64,000 bases of DNA from JAYRZB01 sp041916675 (GCA_041916675.1 JAYRZB010000001.1:62001-126000); one strand, 5' to 3'. Shown: positions 8,097 to 17,023, numbered from the stretch's first letter. Made by a program: numbers and translations. Notes: generated from the sequence alone by a model not told the origin.

Positions 8097-9584
8097 ATGC
8101 GCACTTCTCACATTGTGCTGGCACTGGCCGGCGCGTTCATCATGTCGACGGCCATCACGCCAGCCTATGCGGCGCGGACCGACATCAAGATTGGCCTCGT
8201 GCTCGAGCCCCCCAATCTGGATCCGACCGCCGGGGCCGCCGCCGCCATTGATGAAGTGGTCTATGCAAACGTGTTCGAGGGCCTGACGCGGTTCGACCCC
8301 AATGGCGCGGTGATTCCGGCGCTGGCGGAAAGCTGGGAGATTTCGGCCGACGGCCTGACCTATACCTTCAAGCTGCACACCGGAGTGAAGTTCCACGACG
8401 GGACGACGTTTGATGCCGAGGACGTGAAATTCTCGTTCGACCGCGCAGTGGCGGCGGATTCGGTGAATGCGCAGAAGGCGCTGTTTGCCGATATCGCTTC
8501 GGTTGAAGTGGTCGATCCGGCAACAGTGAAGCTGACGCTGAGCAAGCCGAACGGGAACCTGTTGTTCAACCTCGCCTGGGGCGATGCGGTGATCGTGGCG
8601 CCCGAAAGCGCTGCCACCAACGCCACCAAGCCAATTGGAACCGGCCCGTTCCTGTTCAAGGACTGGGCGCAGGGTGACAAGATCGACCTGGTCAAGAACC
8701 CGGACTACTGGGGCACGCCGGTGGCGCTGGAGAGCGCAACGTTCAAGTTTATCGCCGACCCCACCGCCGCCACGGCGGCGCTGCTGGCCGAAGACGTCGA
8801 TGCCTTCCCGAACTTCCCGGCGCCTGAAACCGTCGAGCAGTTCAAGGCCGATCCGCGTTTTGCCGTGGTGGTGGGCTCGACCGAAGGCGAAACGATCCTG
8901 GCGATCAACAATTCGCGCCCGATCCTCGACAATGTGAAGGTGCGCGAGGCGATTGCCCATGCCATTGACCGGCAGGCCATCATCGATGGCGCCATGTTCG
9001 GGTATGGCACGCCGATCGGCACGCACTTTGCGCCGCATCATCCGGACTATGTCGACCTGACTGCGCAGTCGAACTATGACCCGGAAAAGTCCAAGGCCCT
9101 GCTCGCTGAGGCCGGTGTGACCGACCTCACCCTGAGCCTGAAACTGCCGCCGGTCGAGGCCTATGCCCGCCGCGGCGGACAGATCATTGCCCAGCAACTG
9201 GCTGCCGTTGGCATCAAGACCGAGATCACCAATCTCGAATGGGCGCAGTGGCTGGAGCAGGTGTTCACCGGCAAGGATTTCGACCTGACCATCGTGTCGC
9301 ACACCGAGCCGCTCGATATCGGTATCTATGGCCGCGACGACTACTACTTCAGCTACAAGTCCGACGCGTTCAAGAAGATCATGGCTGATCTCGATGTGAC
9401 GACGGACCCGACCAAGCGCAGCGAACTGTTCAAAGCGGCGCAGAAGCAGATCGCCGACGACTATGTGAACGGGTACCTGTTCGAACTGGCCAAGGTTGCG
9501 GTGCAGAACGCCAAGATCAAGGGGCTGTGGGACAATGCCCCGACCCAGGCGACCGATCTGACGGCGGTCAGCTGGGACGAGTAG
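8097..9584 (+). CDS. ABC transporter substrate-binding protein, peptide/oligopeptide type (SBP family 5)
   Basis: 495 aa with an N-terminal signal peptide (hydrophobic residues ~5-20, cleavage likely after AYA, residue 23). The mature protein shows the family 5 hallmarks: NLDPTAG near the start, the ALAESWEISADGLTYTFKL stretch and the motif VKFHDGTTFDAEDVKFSFDR. Such proteins bind di- or oligopeptides, or sometimes glycosides, nickel or opines, in the periplasm. It is the first gene of the transporter set, followed by a very stable stem-loop and then both permeases and the ATPase. AAGGACGATT precedes the ATG. Ligand type cannot be told; the neighbouring deacylase favours a peptide or acylated amino acid. 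Confidence 0.93.
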   Translation: MRTSHIVLALAGAFIMSTAITPAYAARTDIKIGLVLEPPNLDPTAGAAAAIDEVVYANVFEGLTRFDPNGAVIPALAESWEISADGLTYTFKLHTGVKFHDGTTFDAEDVKFSFDRAVAADSVNAQKALFADIASVEVVDPATVKLTLSKPNGNLLFNLAWGDAVIVAPESAATNATKPIGTGPFLFKDWAQGDKIDLVKNPDYWGTPVALESATFKFIADPTAATAALLAEDVDAFPNFPAPETVEQFKADPRFAVVVGSTEGETILAINNSRPILDNVKVREAIAHAIDRQAIIDGAMFGYGTPIGTHFAPHHPDYVDLTAQSNYDPEKSKALLAEAGVTDLTLSLKLPPVEAYARRGGQIIAQQLAAVGIKTEITNLEWAQWLEQVFTGKDFDLTIVSHTEPLDIGIYGRDDYYFSYKSDAFKKIMADLDVTTDPTKRSELFKAAQKQIADDYVNGYLFELAKVAVQNAKIKGLWDNAPTQATDLTAVSWDE

Positions 9585-9597
9585 GCGGGAATAAACC

Positions 9598-9623
9598 CGA
9601 CGGGCCGGTTCGCCGGCCCGTCG
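9598..9623 (+). other. UUCG-capped stem-loop between binding protein and permease genes
   Basis: CGACGGGCCGG (9598-9608), a TTCG tetraloop (9609-9612) and CCGGCCCGTCG (9613-9623) form a perfect 11-bp hairpin with no T-run after it. It lies 14 bp after the binding-protein stop and 20 bp before the permease start. Such elements often protect the upstream mRNA from 3' exonucleases or cause partial termination, giving more binding protein than permease. Confidence 0.75.
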
Positions 9624-9642
9624 TTGCAGGCTATACTGCCTC

Positions 9643-10593
9643 ATGATCCACTTCGTTCTCGGTCGCCTGATTGCACTGGTGCTCAGCCTTGTTGCGGCGA
9701 GCATCGTGATTTTCTTCGTGCTGGAAGTCGTTCCCGGCGATCCGGCTGCGTTTATGCTGGGCATGAACGCGGCGCCCGATACAGTTGCCGCGCTGCGTGA
9801 ACAACTCGGCCTGAATGCGCCGCTCTGGGAGCGGTATTTTACCTGGATTTTCGGCCTGTTCCGCGGCGATTTCGGCGTGAGCTACACCTATCGCGTGCCG
9901 GTGGCCGAACTGATGGGCGACCGGCTGTGGGTCTCGTTGCCCCTCGCTATTTATGCCCTGACGCTTTCGACGCTGATCGCGTTTCCGGTTGGTATTCTTG
10001 CGGCTTCGAAGCGCAATTCGGCGCGGGATGTGTCGATCATGGGGCTGACCCAACTTGGCGTTGCCATACCCAATTTCTGGTTCGCAATGCTCCTGGTGCT
10101 GGCGTTTTCGATCACGCTTCGCTGGTTCTCGGCGGGCGGATTTCCCGGATGGGATGAAGGGTTCTGGCTGGGCATGAAGGCGCTGACGCTGCCCGCGATT
10201 GCTCTGGCATTGCCGCAGGCCTCGATCCTGGCGCGGGTGATGCGGTCCTCGCTGCTCGACACGCTTTCGGAAGACTATATCCGTTCGGCGCGGGCCAAGG
10301 GGCTGACGCGCAGCCAGGTGTTGTGGCGCCATGCATTGCGCAATGCGCTGATCCCGGTGCTGACGATCATCGGATTGCAGTTTTCGTTTCTGCTGGCAGG
10401 CGGAATCATCATCGAGAACGTGTTCTTTTTGCCCGGACTGGGGCGCCTGGTGTTTCAGGGCATCACCCAGCGTGACCTGATCGTGGTGAAGTCGGTGGTT
10501 ATGGTGCTGGTGCTGGCGGTGATCCTGGTCACCTTCATCGTCGATATCACCTATGCGCTGGTCGATCCGCGCCTGCGGAGGCCGGCGCAATGA
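9643..10593 (+). CDS. Peptide-type ABC transporter permease, DppB-like
   Basis: 316 aa. N-terminal helix, then the DppB-type signature GDPAAFMLGMNAAPDTVAAL and WERYFTWIFGLFRGDFGVS, then five more membrane segments. The EAA-like coupling loop is DYIRSARAKGLTRSQVLWRHALRNALIPVLT, read as the ATPase contact. Forms an inner-membrane heterodimer with the next gene product, with which it overlaps by 4 bp (ATGA), so translation is coupled. Length and topology are typical of the family. Confidence 0.93.
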   Translation: MIHFVLGRLIALVLSLVAASIVIFFVLEVVPGDPAAFMLGMNAAPDTVAALREQLGLNAPLWERYFTWIFGLFRGDFGVSYTYRVPVAELMGDRLWVSLPLAIYALTLSTLIAFPVGILAASKRNSARDVSIMGLTQLGVAIPNFWFAMLLVLAFSITLRWFSAGGFPGWDEGFWLGMKALTLPAIALALPQASILARVMRSSLLDTLSEDYIRSARAKGLTRSQVLWRHALRNALIPVLTIIGLQFSFLLAGGIIIENVFFLPGLGRLVFQGITQRDLIVVKSVVMVLVLAVILVTFIVDITYALVDPRLRRPAQ

Positions 10594-11462
10594 GCGATGT
10601 GATGCCGGTCGACGAGCGCGGGGACAGCCCGTGGAAGGCTGCATTCAGTTCGCGCAGTTTCGTGATCGGGCTGGTGCTGACCGGGATATTTGCGGTGGCG
10701 GCGATCATTTCGTTCGCCTGGGTGCCCTATGATCCGGCGGCGCAGGATATTCCGAACAAGCTCAAGGGTTTTTCGGGCGCACACTGGCTGGGTACCGACC
10801 ATTTCGGTCGCGATATCCTGTCGATGATCATGGTGGGCGCGCGCACTTCGATTGCCGTGGCGCTGATTGCGGTGGGCGTAGGACTGGTGATCGGCACGCC
10901 ATTGGGCCTGGCGGCAGCGGCGCGTCGTGGCAGCCTGCTCGATGACGTGATCATGCGGGCCAATGATCTGGTGTTCGCGTTTCCGGCGCTGCTGATCGCG
11001 ATCCTGATCACGGCGGTATTCGGGCCGAGCGCGGTCAATGCCATCCTCGCCATCGGGATATTCAATATCCCGGTGTTCGCGCGGCTGGCCCGCGGGGCGG
11101 CGCTGAGCCTGTGGCAGCGGGAGTTCATCCTGGCGGCGCGGGTGGCGGGCAAGGGTGCGGTGCGGATTTCGGCTGAGCATATCCTGCCCAATATCGTGAA
11201 TACGCTGTTGGTGCAGGTGACGATCCAGTTCTCGCTTGGCATTTTGGCCGAAGCGGCGCTGGCCTATGTGGGGTTGGGCGCGCAACCGCCGATTCCAAGC
11301 TGGGGCCGCATGCTGGCTGAGAGCCAGACCATGGTGAGCCTTGCCCCGCATGTGGCGCTGGTGCCGGGCCTGGTGATTGTGGTGACGGTGCTGGGCGTGA
11401 ACCTGATGGGCGATGGGCTGCGCGACGTGTTTGACCCGCGCCTGCGCAGGAGCCGGACATGA
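10590..11462 (+). CDS. Peptide-type ABC transporter permease, DppC-like
   Basis: 290 aa. One N-terminal helix (residues ~24-46), the DppC signature HWLGTDHFGRDILS near residues 66-80, then the usual five further helices; the coupling loop reads FILAARVAGKGAVRISAEHILPN. Partner of the DppB-like permease. Its stop overlaps the start of the ATPase gene by 4 bp (ATGA), so the three transporter genes are tightly coupled. Confidence 0.93.
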   Translation: MSDVMPVDERGDSPWKAAFSSRSFVIGLVLTGIFAVAAIISFAWVPYDPAAQDIPNKLKGFSGAHWLGTDHFGRDILSMIMVGARTSIAVALIAVGVGLVIGTPLGLAAAARRGSLLDDVIMRANDLVFAFPALLIAILITAVFGPSAVNAILAIGIFNIPVFARLARGAALSLWQREFILAARVAGKGAVRISAEHILPNIVNTLLVQVTIQFSLGILAEAALAYVGLGAQPPIPSWGRMLAESQTMVSLAPHVALVPGLVIVVTVLGVNLMGDGLRDVFDPRLRRSRT

Positions 11463-13069
11463 GCCTGCTCAAGGTCAAGGACCTGGCGCTGACCATCGGT
11501 GGCACGGCCATCCTGAAAGACATAGACCTGTCGGTCGACGCCGGGCAGATCCTCGGGATTATCGGGGAGAGCGGTTCGGGCAAGTCGATGACGGCGCTTT
11601 CGATCATGCAACTGCTGCCTGAAGGAGCCCGGCTTGCCGGATCGATCCGGTTCGATGGGCGCGAGATTGTCGGGGCCAGCGAAGCCGAGATGTGCGGGCT
11701 GCGCGGCGATGATATCGGCATGGTGTTTCAGGAGCCGATGACGGCGCTGAACCCGGTCAAGACCATCGGCGACCAGGTGGCCGAGACGGTTTTGATTCAC
11801 TCGAAAGTCGGCAGAGCCGAGGCGCGGAGAATTGCCCGCGAGACGCTTAATCGGGTGGGATTGCCGGAAGCGCAGTTTCCGCTCGACCGCTATCCGCACG
11901 AACTTTCAGGCGGGCAGCGGCAAAGGGTGGTGATCGCCATGGCCATCGCCCTGCGGCCGCGCCTGCTGATTGCTGATGAGCCGACAACGGCGCTGGATGT
12001 GACGACGCAGGCACAGATTTTGACGCTGCTGCAGAAGCTGGTGCAGGAAGACGGAATGGCGCTGATCCTGATTACCCACGATCTGGCGGTGGTGGCCGAC
12101 GTCGCCGACAAAATCGCCATCATGCAGCGCGGCGTGGTGGTGGAATCAGGTGATACGCTGCCGGTGTTCCGCAACATGCAGCACCCCTATTCCAAGGCCC
12201 TGCTGGAAGCATCGGCGCATGTGCCGCGGCGGGCGGACCCCGAAGTTGATCTCGACGCGGTGCCGGTGCTGGCAGTCAACAATGTGGTGCGTGAGTACCG
12301 GACGCCGCGCAAGGGATGGTTTGGCAAGCCGGGGGCATTCCGCGCAGTCGATGAAGTGAGTTTTGTGGTGCACAAGGGCGAGAATGTTGGCCTCGTCGGC
12401 GAAAGCGGCTGTGGAAAGTCGACGCTGGCGCGGGCGATCATGGCGCTTGAGAGCACGCAGGCGGGCAGCATCAAGCTCGACGGCGAACCGCTGAATGGCG
12501 ACGAGGGCGCTTCAATGAGCGCCAGGCGCAAGTTGCAGGTAGTGTTTCAGGACCCCTATGGATCGTTCAACCCCCGCCACCGCGTGCGGCGGCTGGTAAC
12601 CGAACCGTTTCATTTGCTGGGCGCGGATGCGCCGCAGGGGGCGGAGCGTGAGCAAGCGGTTGCGGAGGCGCTGCTGAACGTGGGGCTGACGCCGCAGGAT
12701 GCCGACAAGTACATCCACGAGTTCTCGGGCGGGCAGCGGCAGCGCATTGCCATTGCGCGGGCGCTGATCATCAAGCCGCGGCTGATCATTCTGGATGAGG
12801 CGGTGTCGGCGCTCGACGTTTCGATCCGGGCACGGATTCTGGACCTGCTGGCCGACCTGTCGGCGCGGCTGCATATCTCCTATCTGTTCATCAGCCATGA
12901 CCTGCATGTGGTGCGGGCGATCACCGACCGGGTGATGGTGATGAAGGCGGGCAGGATCGTTGAAAGCGGGGCGACCGAAGATGTGTTCCACGCGCCACAG
13001 CACGACTATACGAGGACCCTTCTGGCAGCGACGCCGAACCTTGAAGCCGCTCTGGCGGGGCGAGGGTAG
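11459..13069 (+). CDS. Peptide ABC transporter ATP-binding protein, DppD-DppF fusion
   Basis: 536 aa with two complete ABC ATPase domains in one chain. Domain 1 (~1-255): Walker A GESGSGKSM, signature LSGGQRQRV, Walker B LLIADEPTT. Domain 2 (~265-536): Walker A GESGCGKST, signature FSGGQRQRI, Walker B LIILDEAVS. Each half ends with the oligopeptide-transporter C-terminal extension (HPYSKALLEA and HDYTRTLLAA). Provides both nucleotide-binding sites for the importer, replacing separate DppD and DppF. In Walker B of domain 2 the residues are DEAVSALD, normal for DppF. The downstream 175 bp hold a repeat element before the dehydrogenase gene. Confidence 0.95.
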   Translation: MSLLKVKDLALTIGGTAILKDIDLSVDAGQILGIIGESGSGKSMTALSIMQLLPEGARLAGSIRFDGREIVGASEAEMCGLRGDDIGMVFQEPMTALNPVKTIGDQVAETVLIHSKVGRAEARRIARETLNRVGLPEAQFPLDRYPHELSGGQRQRVVIAMAIALRPRLLIADEPTTALDVTTQAQILTLLQKLVQEDGMALILITHDLAVVADVADKIAIMQRGVVVESGDTLPVFRNMQHPYSKALLEASAHVPRRADPEVDLDAVPVLAVNNVVREYRTPRKGWFGKPGAFRAVDEVSFVVHKGENVGLVGESGCGKSTLARAIMALESTQAGSIKLDGEPLNGDEGASMSARRKLQVVFQDPYGSFNPRHRVRRLVTEPFHLLGADAPQGAEREQAVAEALLNVGLTPQDADKYIHEFSGGQRQRIAIARALIIKPRLIILDEAVSALDVSIRARILDLLADLSARLHISYLFISHDLHVVRAITDRVMVMKAGRIVESGATEDVFHAPQHDYTRTLLAATPNLEAALAGRG

Positions 13070-13085
13070 GGTGGCTCGCCAAGGT

Positions 13086-13201
13086 CCCCTCATCCGGTCC
13101 TTCGGACCACCTTCTCCCCGGAGGGGCGAAGGGAAGATGCGGCGCAGTTCTGAAAAATCCTCGCCTTCCAATGAGAGGGTGGCCGGTGGGCCGGTGAGGG
13201 G
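13086..13201 (+). repeat. REP-like palindromic intergenic repeat
   Basis: The gap between the ATPase and aldehyde dehydrogenase genes starts with CCCCTCATCCGG (13086-13097) and ends with the near-reverse complement CCGGTGAGGGG (13191-13201). Inside are smaller palindromes: GGTCCTTCGGACC and TCTCCCCGGAGGGG. Rhizobiales chromosomes often carry dispersed intergenic elements with these CTCATCCGG and CTTCTCCCC motifs. This is the only copy I noticed in the window. Confidence 0.6.
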
Positions 13202-13244
13202 TGCTCCTTCTGAGTCCGCCCAAGTTTGAAAGCGTAACCGAACG

Positions 13245-14702
13245 ATGACCAATTCTCTGAACCTTTGGTTCGACCCCACCAAATGCCTGATCGGCGGCCG
13301 ATGGCTGGCGCCGGAAGGCGGGCAGACGCTGCCGCTGGAAAACCCTTCGACGGGGGAGGTGATCGGGGCCATTGCGCGGGGAACGGATGCCGACGTGAAC
13401 GCCGCGGTGCTGGCAGCACGGACCGCACTTAGGGGCGAGTGGGGCCGCATGCCGGCCTTTGAACGTGGGCGAATTCTATCGCGGATCGGGCAGAAGGTGC
13501 TCGAACGGGTGGATGATCTGGCCCGGATCGAGGCGCTCGATGTTGGCAAGCCGCTGAAGCAGGCTCGCGCCGATGCCGTGGCGCTGGCGCGCTATCTCGA
13601 ATTTTATGGCGGGGCCTGTGACAAAATCATGGGCGAGACCATTCCCTATCTCGACGGCTACACGGTTTATACCCTGCGCGAGCCGCATGGGGTGACGGGG
13701 CATATCATTCCCTGGAACTATCCGATGCAGATCATCGGGCGATCAGTGGGCGCGGCGCTGGCGATGGGCAATGCCGCAGTGCTGAAACCGGCCGAGGAGG
13801 CCTGCCTGACGGCGATTGCCTTCGCGGCGATTGCGCTGGAAGCGGGCCTTCCGGCAGGGGCGCTGAACGTGGTGCCGGGACTGGGCGAGGAGGCCGGAGC
13901 AGCCCTGACCGCGCACCCTGGGGTGAACCATATCTCGTTCACCGGATCAGTGCCGGTTGGCGTGATGGTGCAGGCCGCTGCGGCGCGGAATGTGGTACCG
14001 GTAACCCTTGAGCTCGGCGGCAAGTCGCCCCAGCTGGTGTTTGCCGATGCCGACCTCGACAAGGCCCTGCCGTTTCTGGTGAATGCAGGCATTCAGAATG
14101 CCGGGCAGACCTGTTCGGCCGCTTCGCGAATACTGGTGGAACGCAGCGTTTATGACCAGGTGGTCGAGCGCATGGCGGCGCGCTACGCCGCGTTGCGCGT
14201 TGGACCGGCGCTGAACGATCTCGACGTGGGACCGCTGGTTTCCGCCCGGCAGAAGGAAATCGTCTCAGGTTTTCTCGGCATGATCGGCAACGGGCGGTTG
14301 GCCGGGCAGGGCAGTGTCGTGGCCGATGCGCCTGATGGTGGGCACTATGTTGCCCCGGCGCTGGTTGCCGATGTGGGGGCGAACCACGACCTCGCGCAGC
14401 GCGAAATTTTTGGGCCGGTGCAGGTGGTCATTCCCTTCGATGGCGAAGACGAAGGCGTGGCGATTGCCAATGGCACCGAGTTCGGGCTGGTGGCCGGGGT
14501 GTGGACGCGCGACGGCGGGCGGCAGATGCGGCTGGCCAAGGCGATCCGCGCGGGGCAGGTTTTTCTCAACAACTATGGGGCCGGAGGTGGCGTGGAGCTG
14601 CCATTCGGCGGCACCGGCAAATCCGGCCACGGTCGGGAAAAGGGCTTTGAAGCGCTGTATGGATTTTCGGTGCTGAAGACTGTAGCGGCGCATCACGGGT
14701 AG
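13245..14702 (+). CDS. NAD(P)-dependent aldehyde dehydrogenase
   Basis: 485 aa. Oxidises an aldehyde to the acid. All catalytic elements are present: N158 in PWNYPMQI, K181 in VLKPAEE, general base E256 in VTLELGGKSP, nucleophile C290 in NAGQTCSAASR, and the GGTGKSGHGREKG stretch near the C-terminus. Overall it resembles the betaine/gamma-aminobutyraldehyde-type ALDH clade, but substrate choice is not readable. It follows the peptide-type importer and is followed by an SDR gene after 9 bp, so the pair may convert an alcohol or amine-derived aldehyde from the imported compound. The ATG has only a weak upstream site (GTAACCGAACG). Confidence 0.93.
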   Translation: MTNSLNLWFDPTKCLIGGRWLAPEGGQTLPLENPSTGEVIGAIARGTDADVNAAVLAARTALRGEWGRMPAFERGRILSRIGQKVLERVDDLARIEALDVGKPLKQARADAVALARYLEFYGGACDKIMGETIPYLDGYTVYTLREPHGVTGHIIPWNYPMQIIGRSVGAALAMGNAAVLKPAEEACLTAIAFAAIALEAGLPAGALNVVPGLGEEAGAALTAHPGVNHISFTGSVPVGVMVQAAAARNVVPVTLELGGKSPQLVFADADLDKALPFLVNAGIQNAGQTCSAASRILVERSVYDQVVERMAARYAALRVGPALNDLDVGPLVSARQKEIVSGFLGMIGNGRLAGQGSVVADAPDGGHYVAPALVADVGANHDLAQREIFGPVQVVIPFDGEDEGVAIANGTEFGLVAGVWTRDGGRQMRLAKAIRAGQVFLNNYGAGGGVELPFGGTGKSGHGREKGFEALYGFSVLKTVAAHHG

Positions 14703-14711
14703 GAGACAGAT

Positions 14712-15458
14712 ATGCGGCTCAAGGGCAAAAGCGCCATCGTGACCGGCGGGGCATCGGGTTTTGGCGCGGGGATCGTGCGCAAGTTCGTGGCGGAGGGCGC
14801 AGCGGTGCTGATCGCCGACATCAACGGCGACGCCGCCGAAAGCTTCGCCCGCGAGCTTGGCGGCGGGGCGCTGGCGCGACGCGTCGACGTTGCGGACAAT
14901 GCCAGCGTTGCGGAACTGGCGCAGGTGGCGATCAAGGCGTTCGGCAAGATCGACATTCTCGTCAACAATGCCGGGGTTTCGCATATGCCGGCGGCAATGG
15001 AAGACATTTCGGAAGACGATTTTGACCGGGTGATCGCGGTCAACGTCAAATCGGTCTACCTGACGGCTCGGCATCTGGTGCCGCACATGAAGGCTAACCG
15101 CAAGGGAGCGATATTGAATGTAGCGTCGACGGCGGCGATCAGCCCGCGGCCGCGCCTGTCCTGGTACAATGCCTCGAAAGGCTGGATGGTGACGGCCACC
15201 AAATCGATGGCCATAGAACTGGCGCCGCTGGGCGTGCGGGTGAACGCGATCAACCCCGTGGCGGGCGAAACGCCGTTGCTCAAGACCTTCATGGGCGAGG
15301 ATACGACCGAAATCCGCGCCAAGTTCCTGGCATCGATCCCGCTGGGAAGGTTTTCGACGCCCGATGACATGGGCAATGCGGCCTGCTTCCTGTGCTCGGA
15401 CGAGGCAAGCATGATCACCGGCGTAGCGATGGAAGTGGATGGCGGCCGGTGTATCTAG
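14712..15458 (+). CDS. Short-chain dehydrogenase/reductase
   Basis: 248 aa, classical SDR. Cofactor motif TGGASGFGAGI at 11-21 with an aspartate at 36 (ADIN) that favours NAD; NNAGVS at 85-90; catalytic S139, Y152 and K156 (WYNASKG); C-terminal GVAMEVDGGRCI. It would oxidise or reduce a hydroxyl/carbonyl group in the cytoplasm. AGGAGACAGAT precedes the ATG, and the gap after the ALDH gene is 9 bp, so the two are an operon. FabG-like annotation is common for this family, but nothing here ties it to fatty acid synthesis. Confidence 0.92.
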   Translation: MRLKGKSAIVTGGASGFGAGIVRKFVAEGAAVLIADINGDAAESFARELGGGALARRVDVADNASVAELAQVAIKAFGKIDILVNNAGVSHMPAAMEDISEDDFDRVIAVNVKSVYLTARHLVPHMKANRKGAILNVASTAAISPRPRLSWYNASKGWMVTATKSMAIELAPLGVRVNAINPVAGETPLLKTFMGEDTTEIRAKFLASIPLGRFSTPDDMGNAACFLCSDEASMITGVAMEVDGGRCI

Positions 15459-15511
15459 AGCCGCTATTGAACTGCATCGCACAAACTTGATTGCCAGAAC
15501 CGGATTGCCAC

Positions 15512-16171
15512 GTGACGACCAGACTGATCGAGATGATCACCGTTTCCGCCGGTTCCATCGACCTGCGCGATGACAGGGTGGGGCGGAAATGGCGTGTGGA
15601 CCTGGCGCCGTTCGAGATCGGCAGCACGGCGGTAACCCAGGAACAATACCGAGCCGTTACTGGTCTTGCGCCAAGCGTGCGGCAAGGCGAGAGACTTCCG
15701 GTGGAAAGCGTATCTTGGCTCGACGCTGTGCGGTTCTGCAACCAGCTTTCGGAACGCGAGGGATTGGCGCCGGTGTATCGGCTTAGGGACGATGGGGCGG
15801 ATCGAGATCCGGATGCCTCAGGTTACCGGCTGCCCAGCGAGGCGGAGTGGGAGTTTGCCTGTCGGGCGGGGACTAGTGGACCACGCCATGGGGCGCTGGA
15901 TGCGATTGCCTGGTATGCGGGGAATTCAGGCGGAGGCACCCGTGAAGTGGCGGGGAAGGAACCCAACGCCTGGGGCTTGTTCGACATGCTGGGAAATGTT
16001 TGGGAATGGTGCGACGATATCTATGACCCCGAAGTCTATGGCGTTTACCGGGTGTTCCGAGGCGGGGGCTGGGCCGACGAAGAGCGCGGCGTACTGGCAA
16101 CCAACCGGCGCCGGAGCCACCCCACCTTTGCCATCGATGACCTCGGCTTCAGGGTCGCGCGGTCTTTGTAA
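15512..16171 (+). CDS. Formylglycine-generating-enzyme (SUMF1) domain protein, likely non-catalytic
   Basis: About 219 aa with a single FGE-sulfatase domain: IGSTAVTQEQYRAVTG, VSWLDAVRFCNQLSEREG, YRLPSEAEWEFACRAG, WGLFDMLGNVWEWCDD, YRVFRGGGW and a terminal GFRVARSL. The paired cysteines that FGEs carry in the C-terminal part (before and after the RGGSW region) are not seen here; that position reads GGGWADEERGVLATNRRR. It is therefore probably a binding or structural relative rather than a true formylglycine generator. The start is uncertain: GTG 15512 is chosen; TTG 15491 and ATG 15533 are in frame. Its 3' end overlaps the convergent hydrolase gene by 23 bp. Confidence 0.78.
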   Translation: MTTRLIEMITVSAGSIDLRDDRVGRKWRVDLAPFEIGSTAVTQEQYRAVTGLAPSVRQGERLPVESVSWLDAVRFCNQLSEREGLAPVYRLRDDGADRDPDASGYRLPSEAEWEFACRAGTSGPRHGALDAIAWYAGNSGGGTREVAGKEPNAWGLFDMLGNVWEWCDDIYDPEVYGVYRVFRGGGWADEERGVLATNRRRSHPTFAIDDLGFRVARSL

Positions 16172-16943
16172 GGAATGGCAGCACAGCAGCAAGCACAGCG
16201 TCGGTAGCGTCCCAGTGGACAGAGTGGCCGGCGCCGGGGATGGTTGCGGTGCGAAGGTGCGGCACGCCTGAGTGGCTGGAAAAGACTGTCTCGGGCGTCA
16301 TCAGGCGGTCGAGCTCGGCGGCGATGGCGAGGACGGGGGCGGTGATGGTTGTCAGATCGATCGGGCCGACGGCATCGAGGGCCGCGACCTGGCGGGAGAA
16401 ATCGGCGGGGCTTTGCCGATGAGGGTAGTTGGTTGAGGCCTCGGCGGCGGCCGTGAGGGCGTCCGGATTTTCAAAGAAGGCCGGTTTGAACAGGAACTGG
16501 TAGAGCAGCCGGAAGAACAGCTGCGGCTGCACGTCTGGATAAAGCCGGGCCAGATCGTGGAAGAGCGCGCGTGAGCGGGCATCGGGCGCGCTGGCGGTGA
16601 GGGTGACGAGGCGATTGACCCGGCTGGGATGACGCGCTCCGAGGCGCAGGGCGATGGCCCCACCCAGCGAATGGCCGATGACTGAGACCGAGGCGAGCCC
16701 CAGGTGATCGAGCAGATTGGCACAATCGGCGACCATATCGTCGATGGAGATTGGGCCGGAATTGCGGGTCTGGCCGGAACCGCGATTGTCGATGAGGATA
16801 AGCTGGTAGCGGGCCGAGAGTGTCGGAATCAGCGGCCCCCAGCTGGCGCCATCGCTGGCGGTGCCGGCGATGAGGAGAAGGGGCGCGCCGGTGCCCAGGA
16901 CCTGAAAGTGAACTGCGGCGTCATGGCTCTGAAAGTGCGGCAT
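16149..16943 (-). CDS. Alpha/beta-fold hydrolase
   Basis: 264 aa. The nucleophile elbow is GHSLGG with S92; the oxyanion region is IAGTASDGASWG (25-36); the acid is probably the aspartate of AAELDRLMTPE and the histidine that of GAGHSVHW near residue 240. The IDNRGSGQT motif (51-59) is usual for this subfamily, which includes 3-oxoadipate enol-lactonases, esterases and haloperoxidase-like enzymes. No signal peptide. Substrate unknown. The stop lies inside the 3' end of the convergent SUMF1-domain gene. Confidence 0.88.
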   Translation of the reverse strand: MPHFQSHDAAVHFQVLGTGAPLLLIAGTASDGASWGPLIPTLSARYQLILIDNRGSGQTRNSGPISIDDMVADCANLLDHLGLASVSVIGHSLGGAIALRLGARHPSRVNRLVTLTASAPDARSRALFHDLARLYPDVQPQLFFRLLYQFLFKPAFFENPDALTAAAEASTNYPHRQSPADFSRQVAALDAVGPIDLTTITAPVLAIAAELDRLMTPETVFSSHSGVPHLRTATIPGAGHSVHWDATDAVLAAVLPFLTKTARP

Positions 16944-17023
16944 AACGGCCCCATTTTGCGGTTTGAATCGGTTGTACTTTCTGCAATTCTGGCTTTGTCG
17001 GCAATGGATAGCGCCCGAAAATC

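Noticed and set aside
8052..9764. Minus-strand ORF of 570 codons opposite the substrate-binding protein gene
   Set aside because: Shadow frame; the plus strand has signal peptide, family motifs and ribosome site.
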